Positions 27,001 to 35,150 of a stretch of 64,000 nt of DNA are shown in pieces. A program made the position numbers and the translations under genes. Origin of the DNA: Dirofilaria immitis (Eukaryota > Nematoda > Chromadorea > Rhabditida > Onchocercidae). The stretch spans positions 1,116,001-1,180,000 of the forward strand of contig JAKNDB010000105.1 in assembly GCA_024305405.1 (NCBI GenBank). The letters run 5' to 3'. The stretch's first letter is position 1, and the number at the start of each line of letters is the position of its first letter. Under the pieces are notes generated by a model. It worked only from the letters and a program-made list of their open reading frames with translations, had not been told where the DNA came from and did no database searches.

Positions 27001-28447
27001 AAGCCGTTTCAGATTTTAATGAAAATATTTTTAAGTAAAATAAGTCAAAGGATCATAAAATTTTCTGATGGAATAATTCTGGAAACTTTGCTACATGAAT
27101 TTTTTATTGTCCAAAATACTGTCTTAATTATCTGAGCGAGCGAAGTATGGTGGAATTATGTATAGTCTTTCGTTTATTATTTCTATGATTTTTTCTAGCT
27201 TAAAATTGTATTTAAGCGGCCTTTCTTTATTTTTCTCCCTATAAGAAGAAGGTAAACTTTTCGAAACGCATTCGCTTTTTATAATCACTCAATGATTCAA
27301 GCTTTCACTCTAGTTTCCTCCAATTATTTTTTCATCTTTCACGTATGTTGATTTCTATCTTTTGATTCCCCTCCTCAAATTAAAAAGCCTGTGATAGTTG
27401 AAAACATTTATTAAGATGTTGTTGTATTGCAGTAAAAATTGGTAATGTATTTAAAGTATCAATATAGTTAATATAAATATGTATGTATAAGCTGTTTACA
27501 TCATACTATTTGGTTAAATGAATGCTCATCAAGATGATATAATTCATTACTCACTATTCCAATAGAGTTCGTTTCGTAAAGACGGATTCTTCAAATAATG
27601 AAGAGTTGTAAGTCTGAAACTTGAAACGTGAAATATTAACTTACTTTCCTGTTCAGAGCTGCGACATCGCCACTTTTCAATTTAATTTGTTGTTTGAATA
27701 AATCAGTCATTCTTACGAGCTGATGAACGCGATCCTAGAAGAATAAAATAGTCGAAAATGATTAGTTATAAGACAATATGTGAACAATAATAAAATATAT
27801 TGAGTACTAATAAAAAGAAAATAAACCTTGGTCTCATCCATTTCCTCCTTCATGCTTTCAAATTCGGTCTGAAATTCAAACTATCTGCTAGTGATTAGAC
27901 TCTCCAATTTTCAGATTTATTTTTGAGTAGTTAAATAACTCACATTGTTTAAACGGAATTCAAATCTGATCTGAAAAAAGTATAAGTGGACTTTAAGCAG
28001 AACATACCAACTGTGGCAAAAATTAAGATTTTTGTCGCCAAGATAAATGGAACCACCAGTACCCGCTATGAACGTTATATTTTTCTGTCTCGCAGCATGA
28101 AAATACATATTGCCATCAAGCATCAGAAGACGAGATCTGCAAATCATTTGAATTTTCAACGATCTAAATGATTTGAACGTTCAACCTGAATTCGCTATTT
28201 CTTATTTAAATTATTATGATAAATATCAGGAAATGAAACTTTTGTCTACTTTTCGTATATTTGGATTACATTGAGTTGCAAGAAGGCGTTGTTGTTAGTG
28301 TTACCTTGAGTCATCTTCATTGAACAGATTTATTTCTTGATTGGATTCGGATGAGGATGGAGAAAACAATAGAATAGCGAATAGCAACAAATCCAAGCAA
28401 CATCTGCTCCACCTTACAGATTTCCACATCACCTTCAACATTATCAT
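1..28447 (-). CDS. CUBN: cubilin-like multi-CUB endocytic receptor (5' complete, 3' end off the left edge)
   Basis: One long gene on the minus strand, starting at the ATG at 28445-28447 and still open at position 1. Order of parts: signal peptide, cubilin-specific N-terminal motif, short helical exons, about eight EGF-type modules, then about twenty CUB domains. CUB domains are recognised by a starting CGG, a SPNYP-like segment with C-x-W, a central C-x-(F/Y)-D-Y and a closing G-F-x-(I/L)-x-Y. This order is that of cubilin, which in mammals has 27 CUB domains and takes up ligands such as intrinsic factor-B12 with amnionless; the ligand here is unknown. Splice phases agree across most junctions I checked. 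Several exons need one missing A or T to stay in frame (for example near 22895, 13690, 12895 and 11770). I saw no membrane segment, as in cubilin. Confidence 0.9.
105..4965 (-). CDS. CUBN: cubilin CUB block (distal, part 2, continuing past the left edge)
   Basis: Exons at about 4840-4964, 4556-4668, 4316-4440, 3975-4142, 3568-3708, 3410-3490, 3130-3305, 2876-3025, 2455-2680, 2085-2225, 1795-1990, 1500-1565, 1145-1282, 832-905, 580-640, 394-578 and 108-301. Strong CUB starts: CGGTIVI with [11 protein letters not shown] near 3700, ECGGVVN near 3022, ACGGLIQ near 1280 and ECGF near 301. The 108-301 exon begins in one frame and continues ([13 protein letters not shown]) in another, so one base is missing near 255. 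The exons at 1795-1990, 1500-1565 and 580-640 are the least certain. The gene is open at position 1. Confidence 0.77.
5112..8760 (-). CDS. CUBN: cubilin CUB block (distal, part 1)
   Basis: Exons at about 8620-8746, 8293-8381, 7795-7891, 7620-7700, 7196-7410, 6933-7018, 6653-6815, 6335-6490, 5831-6010, 5609-5770 and 5112-5312. Marks include CEWFISN near 8660, DDIMPT near 8310, CRWTVI and CRFDYVAI in 5831-6010, [11 protein letters not shown] in 5609-5770, and [11 protein letters not shown] with CSWSI in 5112-5312. Exons 6653-6815 and 6335-6490 change frame internally: in the latter a CGSS start and an [10 protein letters not shown] segment lie in different frames. A further exon near 8150-8240 is possible but weak. 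Confidence 0.78.
9573..11895 (-). CDS. CUBN: cubilin CUB block (middle, part 2)
   Basis: Exons at about 11693-11893, 11208-11426, 10628-10828, 10324-10383, 10070-10145, 9777-9975 and 9573-9707. Visible CUB marks include CGGDIT near 11890, a DECGAVI start inside the 11208-11426 exon followed by [11 protein letters not shown] in 10628-10828, CGGTLS inside 9777-9975 and VAVYDGAQ in 9573-9707. The 11693-11893 exon changes frame in a T run near 11770: GMRVLF before it, then a frame with [11 protein letters not shown] after it. Donors and acceptors are clear for most of these exons. Confidence 0.8.
12172..15910 (-). CDS. CUBN: cubilin CUB block (middle, part 1)
   Basis: Exons at about 15830-15907, 15655-15765, 15435-15533, 15207-15360, 14838-14983, 14575-14668, 14408-14491, 14086-14260, 13813-13925, 13620-13715, 13318-13485, 12840-13042 and 12172-12366. 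CUB starts: GCGGIF near 15533, DCGGHL near 13925 and VCNEI near 13040. The 14086-14260 exon ends in phase 1 at a GC (not GT) donor, and the next exon completes the codon. Exons 13620-13715 and 12840-13042 each need one extra A to restore the CUB pattern. Intron space between 15910 and 17204 carries an LTR fragment. Confidence 0.8.
16370..16895 (+). mobile_element. degenerate LTR of a BEL/Pao-type element inside a cubilin intron
   Basis: This stretch matches two other places in the window. Its first part (about 16413-16640) aligns by eye with 34183-34410, and its end (16765-16895: AATAAAGATTTAATTACCCA, then a segment ending ATCGTCGACAT) aligns with 54735-54865. The AATAAA is placed as a polyadenylation signal would be in an LTR. 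No internal genes lie next to it, so it is a solo or truncated LTR in the cubilin intron between exons 15907 and 17204. The orientation is inferred from the shared AATAAA and from the 34-38 kb copy, which has its coding region on the plus strand. Confidence 0.7.
17204..20659 (-). CDS. CUBN: cubilin CUB block (first four or so CUB domains)
   Basis: Exons 20541-20659, 20026-20193, 19800-19917, 19522-19697, about 19260-19431, 19136-19193, 18846-18985, 18705-18780, about 18397-18553, 17651-17810 and 17204-17415. CUB starts are visible at 20659 (CGSH), 19697 (CGERI), 18985 (CGGEI) and 17415 (VCEKH). C-terminal CUB strands show [14 protein letters not shown] and GKGFQIHY. The exon near 18397-18553 has its first part (FDCYFWL) and its end (CRFDYIM) in different frames, so it holds an indel. 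The stretch 18500-18700 is not fully resolved. The 3' end of the 19260-19431 exon is also uncertain. Confidence 0.8.
20742..23448 (-). CDS. CUBN: cubilin EGF-like cluster
   Basis: Exons 23230-23448, 22876-22978, 22461-22590, 22095-22263, 21503-21628, 21136-21365 and 20742-20931. The first holds the end of the helix and then a C-x4-C-x5-C EGF core. Others carry calcium-binding signatures (DVNEC, twice, and RVDEC). Junction phases (0, 2, 0, 1, 1, 0, 1) fit throughout, provided one T is added to the run near 22895 in the second exon, which otherwise meets a stop after a cysteine. The last exon ends EEDG and joins in phase 1 to the first CUB domain. Cubilin has eight EGF repeats at this place; I count about the same here. 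Confidence 0.88.
25061..25066 (+). promoter_or_regulatory. acceptor site just upstream of the V-ATPase A start (trans-splice or 5' UTR intron)
   Basis: A perfect nematode acceptor, TTTCAG, lies 21 bases before the ATG at 25088, preceded by a T-rich tract. The gene shows no other introns, so this is either a spliced-leader addition site or the end of a 5' UTR intron. The sequence alone cannot say which. Confidence 0.55.
25088..26933 (+). CDS. vha-13: V-type proton ATPase catalytic subunit A (vha-13-like), intronless as shown, two frame breaks
   Basis: Catalytic subunit A of the V1 sector, which hydrolyses ATP to drive proton pumping into endosomes, lysosomes and across epithelial membranes. 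The start is ATG 25088 ([11 protein letters not shown], then [12 protein letters not shown]); the stop is TAA at 26931-26933. The Walker A motif GAFGCGKT lies near 25830-25855, [18 protein letters not shown] near 26135-26185, and the C-terminus is EE. Length about 615 residues, normal for the family. The frame breaks near 25752 and again near 25796: between them the conserved [10 protein letters not shown] is readable in a third frame, and one base is missing at each site. Everything else is intact, so assembly error is more likely than a pseudogene. It lies on the strand opposite to cubilin, inside its intron. The lack of introns in an intron-rich region raises the possibility of a retrocopy. 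Confidence 0.93.
27645..28447 (-). CDS. CUBN: cubilin N-terminal exons: signal peptide, conserved N-terminal motif, helical segment
   Basis: Exon 1 (28305-28447) encodes a basic start followed by a hydrophobic run ([13 protein letters not shown]), a signal peptide, and ends at a GTAAC donor. Exon 2 (28008-28136) encodes LDGNMYF and then a segment resembling the 'QNIEFRTGSLGKIKL' region of mammalian cubilin as I remember it; this region precedes the trimerising helix there. A small exon near 27943-27969 has an unclear junction phase. Exons 27827-27868 and 27645-27734 encode charged helical sequence with heptad-like spacing, plausibly the trimerisation helix. Both are phase 0 and join in frame to 23448. 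The first ATG was chosen because the signal peptide follows it directly. Confidence 0.85.
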
Positions 28448-29098
28448 TAAATCAGAAGCGCTAAATTCTTGCAAAAATTAATTCTCTTTACCGATTTACG
28501 GAACCCGCAAGCATATAATAGAGATATAATGGAAATAGAATAAGCACCACGTATGAAGCTGCTCTTATAACTTGATATCATGACGGTTTAATTTACATTT
28601 TATATAAACTTTGAAGGGAAGGGTAACCAGCTCGATCGATAGTCTAACTACAGGAGCTAATATGGTTGCAGATGATAACATTTCAATACCGATGGTAAAC
28701 AGCTGAGCGTTCAACAGTTTACAATTATATTGAACTGGAAACGTTCAACCAATATTTTTGGAAAATTTCTAATATGAAAATTAATCAATCTTTTGTAAAT
28801 GTTTATCGAAGCATTGTCTTTAATCAATAAAATTCATCATCACATCAGAGTATTAGCCTCTGATCATTTTTAAACTATGTCTAATAAGCATCAAAAATGG
28901 TAGGGAATCTCGGTTAAAGGTTTACATATTTAACGACCATTTTTAGTCATAAGCCGAAACATGTGAAATGATAAGAGTGGAGTAATCAGCAAACTAAATC
29001 TCATCAGCTTGCAGCTTTTAAACTTTTGTAGGAAATGCACTACCATCTTTTCTACAAGCATGAACTATGTCGAGCATGTCAAACTAAGCATGTCAAAC

Positions 29099-29358
29099 AT
29101 CATATTTCTTTCATGGCAGCATATTTCGAAACATAAACTCAAGTCTAAATTTTGAACTGACCAATCAATTTTAAAATTTCAAACTAATTTGATTACATAA
29201 ATTAAATTTCACAGACTGTAGAATTTCTCTCTCATTTTAACTCATCAAACAACATCCACTCCATGGTATGATCTTTAACTTTCCACTATTATGTTGATTT
29301 TTATAAGTAGTGTTTTCATATACGTTTCAAAATATGCTGCCATGAAAGAAATATGATG
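29099..29358. repeat. short inverted repeat, about 34-bp arms
   Basis: The arm at 29099-29132 (starting ATCATATTTCTTTCATGGCA) is repeated in reverse complement at about 29325-29358. The loop is roughly 190 bases. It may be a small MITE or a foldback remnant; no protein is encoded. Confidence 0.6.
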
Positions 29359-30756
29359 AGATGATGAAATGAAATTTGTATGTACTATATATGTGAAAGA
29401 GAATATAATAGGCAAGCAAAGCATAGATAAACAAAAGGATGTGTATAAGATGAAGGTTGCATTTGACGTGACCTGGCAGTCTTTCAACAGAACATACCTT
29501 TTATGTTTGTATATGAAATGCTACAAATTTGAAAGTATATCATTAATGAGGATAAATTGTTATTTGATTGATAGAAATCAGCTATGCTTGTTACTCACTT
29601 CTACACACTTGAAATTGGAGAACCATTGATGGCATGCTAAGGATGTCATTTCTTTTACCACAGTAGTACAGTGGCTTGACTGCTCCCATTAGTTTCTTCT
29701 TTAATTTCTTATTTCCACACTGTCTTGAGTTGTATCGCAGTTATTTTCTGCTTATTCGATTGAGCGACATGACAAAATAACGCGTAATGATTTACTAACA
29801 AAAAAAAAAAAATTGACATTTCCTGATAGTTTTGCCAATTCATGAATCAAATCAAACGTCATGGACAACAACTGTCGTTGATCTTGACTTAATCTATTTA
29901 GCCCAATTCTTCATTAACAGATCAATTACTTTTTCACATCTAAAATGTATCATCTTTTCTTGGATATTCATGAATATGCGATATATAGTTGTTGCTTGTA
30001 TTCTATCTATTTCGCATACATTTTTGTATTAAAATGAAAGAAGTAATGCTTTGATTGTTTTCTGTTCTATTGATTGCTTTTCTGTTGAATTACCACCGTG
30101 TCATTATGGATATAAAAAGGCTATTTCCAACACTATAGCATATAAGTCAATTCAAATTTCCAGTAGTCAACAATTAAAACAATGTTAATTAGCGAAACTT
30201 GAAATAATACTTTGAGATCTCATATCTCCTCCAGCAAGAAATAAATGTTTCTCACATTTCACTTTTTTTGTACTTTTTGTATTTGATTTATCATTTTGAC
30301 ATATAAATAATTGGAAAGAAGAGAATTGGTCATTCATAAAAGCAATGCCTCTGATTCTCTCATTTGACATTAACTCACTGATATGAATAAATTTGTGTTC
30401 AAATGCGATTACTCGGAAAATTTATTAATATCGTTGTTGATAACAATGCGATTACTTTTCGACTGTTAGTACTCTTTGCATAGGATAAATTGGTAAGTTA
30501 TCGATTATTTCAGATATTAGTTACTATTTTTAGAAAATGTTGATAGTTATCGAGACTTTTTAAACGAAAAGGAAGGTCTTTCCAAAATTTAATTTCTTCC
30601 GAATATAAGGATAGAATTTCCTTCTATATTAGGCTTACGCGATATTATAAACACAATATTCTGTCTAACAAAGATTGAATCAAATGAGCAATACAAAAGG
30701 ATACCAATACGAGCACAGAAAAATTCAAAGAACATGAACAATACTGTAATGCTTAC

Positions 30757-30879
30757 TGATAGGTCATAACCTTTCTTGGGGTTTGCCGTTTTTCTTTCAT
30801 AAAGCCACCGCTGCTCCCCATGCTCTTGAATTGTGATTACCGTTGCCGTCGAATTGTCCTCGAAACTGTTGCTCCTAAC
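30757..30879 (-). other. possible orphan exon, unidentified
   Basis: A locally GC-richer patch with an open minus-strand frame (readable as FEDNSTATVITIQEHGEQ followed by RWLYERKT). It is bounded by a GTCAG or GTTAG acceptor-like site near 30875-30880 and a good GTAAGC donor at 30751-30756. I do not recognise the protein and see no neighbouring exons, so it may be an isolated exon of an unseen gene, a remnant, or chance. Confidence 0.3.
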
Positions 30880-33852
30880 TGACTATCGAGTCGTAGATAT
30901 GTTCCTCAAACTTGAGTAATTAAATTGCAACCGCTCCCTATATTTCCTTCGGCTTGTCGACCTTAGATGGATTAATCTCATTTTGTTGACCGATGAGTAG
31001 AAACATTTTCATATCTTTATATTTTTAGCTTACTGATCTCATGATTTTGGCGAGCTATTTACATCAATGTCTTTTTAGCATTTTTATCTATATACAACTA
31101 TTTACATGCATCGATTTTCGCCCATAGTAACAGTGAATCTTTTATTCGTTTGTTCCTCTATTAAGATTGAAATTTTGAGTATCGCATAAGGAAGCAATAA
31201 TTCAACGATGCTATTTTGTCATAGTGGCAAGAATTGAATATTTCAAACTCAGTTTAAACTCCATTGTATGACTGTTGGTCTAGGACGAAAGAGAAGAGAA
31301 AAAGAGGAACTGTTACTTATCTCCAACATTTGTTATGTCTATAAAATTGAATTTATTGTAGATCAAGTCATGATGTGCTCTTTATTTTTGTACAGATTGG
31401 TCTTTCCATAAAACAGCAATATATAAAGTCGATGACACCTTATACAGTAGTTTGATGACAGAAAATAATTGTTAACGATTACTGGTTAATAATAAAGAAC
31501 GCTTTCAAACAGGAAGTGTTATTACGGTCATATTTATATGATCATAAAATGATCTGCATGGAATAGCTGGATAAATCGTAATAGTTATTTTGGACAGAAA
31601 AAACAGAAATTAATGTACAATTTGTTCTGAAAATCCAAATTTGCTGTAAAAAGATAATGCAAACACAAATGTTTCTTTCACGCTAGCATTATTTATTGCT
31701 TTCTTTGCGCAATTTGCAATATTTGGAAAATTCTTGACATCATTATGTAGTGGATTATAGAAAGCTACCATTTGTGAACTGAAAACAACTCGTATTCCAC
31801 GTTACGTATTCATCCAAGTACCTTATTCTTCCTTCTGATTTAGAATTTTTTCCGTTATGATATACGTTGTAACAACTGGAATAAGAGATGAAGTTTATAA
31901 TTTCAAATAAATCAGTTCTTCATAAAATAATTGTCTACGCCACTGTTGGAAATAACATCCATTCATGCATTGTTCAAAAGCATTCATTGGCTGTACATAT
32001 TGTTACATTTTATTAGTCTCTGTTAAATTAAGTTCATAATATTCCTGATATTATTGAAATTTTCCTCTATTTTACTTTTTTTTCAGTCAGTCACATTATT
32101 CTCGAAAAAAATGGCTAGGCATAAAAACAATAGCATTCAATGGATTTTTGGAAGTTTGCAGTTTTGGTAATTTGGAATTAAGCGAAGAAAATGTTGAAAA
32201 ATGATAAAATTAATATAAATTTTTAACATTATGCCAACCAATGATATGTTCTTCACAATGACATAACTTGAACCTCATAAATAATTTTTAATTCTAATAT
32301 TTTTCACCACTGCTTTCATGTTCCAATATTCAGTAACTAACGTTTGTGGCTGAAAAAGTAATGTTTTGTATTTTGTTACGAATCACAGACCTATAATTCC
32401 TGCCTGTTTGTTTATCCAGTGACATTGAATTTTAAAAGGACAATATCCTCATATTTCTAACATTATTGAAGCGTTGGTCAAAAAAAATGAAATCGTTTGT
32501 ATTTGTTTCATTAGTAACTAATTACATGATATTTTATACTCGGAAATCTGAACTTTTTGATATAAAATATTAAGATCAAAAAAATCTTTTAAGTGAATTA
32601 AATGATTTATGATTATGCTTATAAGAACAGTAATTCGATTGCTTAAAGAGCAATTCATATGATTATTATTTGCCTATATTGCACCGAAAGTTACGTAGTA
32701 ATCAACTGTTATATCTAACAATTCTTTTTCAACTTATTATTCATGATAAAACTAGACATCAACTAATGATAAGACTAAGCATCGACTAAACACTAACCAT
32801 CTTCAAAGGAATTCCGAAATTAACTATCGCTTATCTATAACTATATCTATTATAAATCTAGAGTTGTTCCTTGTTCCAGTCAAGTCATACGCTCAGTATT
32901 TTAATCTTTGTTCAATAATTGATATCAAATATTCATAGCACCACCCAAATATGATAGTATATATAGTAACTTATTTATAGTAACTTTTTTATTCGAATTC
33001 TTATTCTCATTCCTATTTTGGTCGAACAAAAAATCAGCTACTACCAGCAAATTTGCCAACATACCAAACTCTCCCAACTTAATAAAATATCCCAGTTCTC
33101 CCAACTAAATCAAACAGTGCTTCATTTTAGTATTAACCCAAAATAATCCTGTCTCAAGTGACACAACACCTGTTGTCACAAATCACAATACAGACTCAAA
33201 CAACATTGTTGGCGATGCAAAACATTTCACTCAATTCAAGTTCTATTAAACCTAACCTCGCAAAACTTAACAAAACTTCTCTTCACAGCATGTTGTGTGA
33301 CTTATATTAAGTCTCTTTATGTTATTAAGCATTTCGCGCAGGTATTCGCTCACATTATCTTCCTTTTCGTTCCGCCTTAATGACAAGTGCTCGCATAATA
33401 GGTTTAGTAATTGATGATGGTATTAGTGTTCATCAACCAAAAATAATAGAAACTTTAATTGTCTCGAATTTATTGGTTGATCTTTTTATTCGTTGATGAA
33501 AACTGGGTGTAGTTTTAAAAATTTTTGCAATACTGATTAACAAGATTTTGAGAAATTTATATTTTTCAAATGAAGGAGAAAAAAAGAGGGAGGAAAACAG
33601 GAAGTAAATGCGGATGTTTTCTGTTACTTCATTCTAATGTTCTTTGATAGAATATGAAAAGCACGAAATTACCTTTTTATCTACCGCTCATTTTAATATA
33701 TAAATATATATTCATATAACATTTTTTCACATATCATTTTTTGTTTACTATCTAACCAATTAATTTATTGCTTTTGAAACTTGAAATTATGAATTGAGTA
33801 AAACAGTAATGCACTTGCAAATGCAAAGTCATAAATCAACAAAATCCAAGTC

Positions 33853-33985
33853 AAAATAAGAATTTGTAATTCTAGTATTACCATTGGAAGCAGTAACAAA
33901 AAAATAAGAATCTGCAATAAAATAATAATCTGTAATTCAAAATAAGAATCTGAAATTCTAGTATTACCACTGGAAAGCGGTAACA
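33853..33985. repeat. imperfect direct repeat, about 47 bp twice
   Basis: A unit containing AAAATAAGAATTTG and TCTAGTATTACC at 33853-33899 recurs at about 33940-33985 with a few changes; a shorter partial copy lies between them. It is just upstream of the BEL/Pao remnant and may be part of it. Confidence 0.55.
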
Positions 33986-34110
33986 CTGTTCTCTGTATTT
34001 ACAGAATCAAATGGTTTACTGTTGTTTAGGTAAAATTATATTTTCTCTTTTCAAATTATAAGTATTTGCTTTGTATAATATTTCGATTGTTATATTTTCG
34101 GTATTCAAAT

Positions 34111-35150
34111 TTATTCATATAAAGGCGTAGTATTATCTAAGCACAGCAGTTCAAGTTCGCAATGTAGATGTCGCTGAAATCGCGAAATCCCTTGGTAAAA
34201 GAAAATATAAAGATTCATGCGGTAATCTGCTAGAGATGTATTAGAATATAGGCCAAAATGTCGTAAATAATAATAATTATCATATTTATGTGCTCTAAAT
34301 AAAGATACTGGTGACCTCAGAACTGATCTCGAAATGGTGTAAGCGATCCTAATCAACAACATTATTTTTCGCTAGTATGTGCTCTATGAGGTTAGTTGAA
34401 TGGAATATTTTTGGGTTGCTTCTCTCCTTTGAGTCATGTTATCGTTTGCTGCGATAACTTTGTTGGATTGGTTGAGTCGATGTCACAACAGATTTGTAAT
34501 AAGGTTTATTCCTTATGCAGGACAGGAATAGGAAGACCTTTATAAAATTGATAACGCACGAACCAACAGTATTAATGATTTAAAATAAAATCGAAGAATT
34601 GAAGGGGATTGAGATGAGTTAGCTTGGAATTCGGAACTCATTAGACTGTTAAATTAGAGAGTTTTTAAACATTAACAAATTGGGCGTGTAGAAAGGTTTG
34701 TTAGGTTTTTTCGCCTTACACAATATAGAGATCTACTTATGATTAAAATTGGATGACTGGGAAAATGAATTGGAATTCTAAGATAGGAAATATGATAACA
34801 TGAAAAATGTAAATATTGCTTCAAGACAGGAAATAAGATAAATTTCTTAGACAGGAAATTGCAATTATTCAGATAAATATGTAGATTAATGAGATAAATA
34901 GCAACTAATGAATCGCCAAAATATTTTGTAATTATTTTTATGTTAAATTTTATTTTATTATTTATTTGGAGTTTCGTGATATTGAAATTCGTGACATCGT
35001 TATTAGAATTATATTATTGTATCATTGATATCGTAATTGCAGCATTCGTTGATGTGTTATCTAATTTGTTTTAATAAAGGTTTAATTATCAAAGTTTGAG
35101 GTGCTACCATTGAAAGGCAGAAAGAACCCTCAAATTTTTGTTACGATTAA
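34111..35150 (+). mobile_element. 5' LTR region of a BEL/Pao element, with an internal insertion
   Basis: The part at 34170-34450 matches 16400-16690, and 34998-35150 matches the ends of the other two LTR copies (AATAAAGGTTTAATTA near 35070). Between about 34452 and 34998 there are roughly 545 bases that the other copies lack, so something has inserted here or the others have deletions. CGATGTCAC near the left end and GTGACATCG near the right end of the extra stretch are reverse complements. Confidence 0.65.

Larger units (their letters stand above)
23449..27644 (-). other. 4.2-kb cubilin intron hosting the V-ATPase subunit A gene
   Basis: The donor is GTAAGT after codon LNRK (exon end 27645); the acceptor is the CTCTAG before the exon starting at 23448. 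Both flanks are phase 0 and continue the cubilin N-terminal region. Apart from the opposite-strand gene at 25088-26933, I see no coding sequence in 23460-25000 or 26940-27640. Both stretches are AT-rich and may hold the promoter and 3' UTR of the nested gene. Confidence 0.8.
28448..34105. other. gene-poor intergenic region upstream of cubilin
   Basis: AT-rich sequence without any open frame I can connect to a family. It should include the cubilin promoter next to 28447. It holds a short inverted repeat (29099-29358), one possible orphan exon (30757-30879), a poly(A) tract near 29801-29812 and a short direct repeat (33853-33985). The small open frames at 29369, 29832 and 33765 show no codon pattern or splice context. 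Confidence 0.6.

Noticed and set aside
29369..29629. 86-codon plus frame with ATG
   Set aside because: No codon pattern, no homology I recognise and no splice context in a gene-poor AT-rich region.
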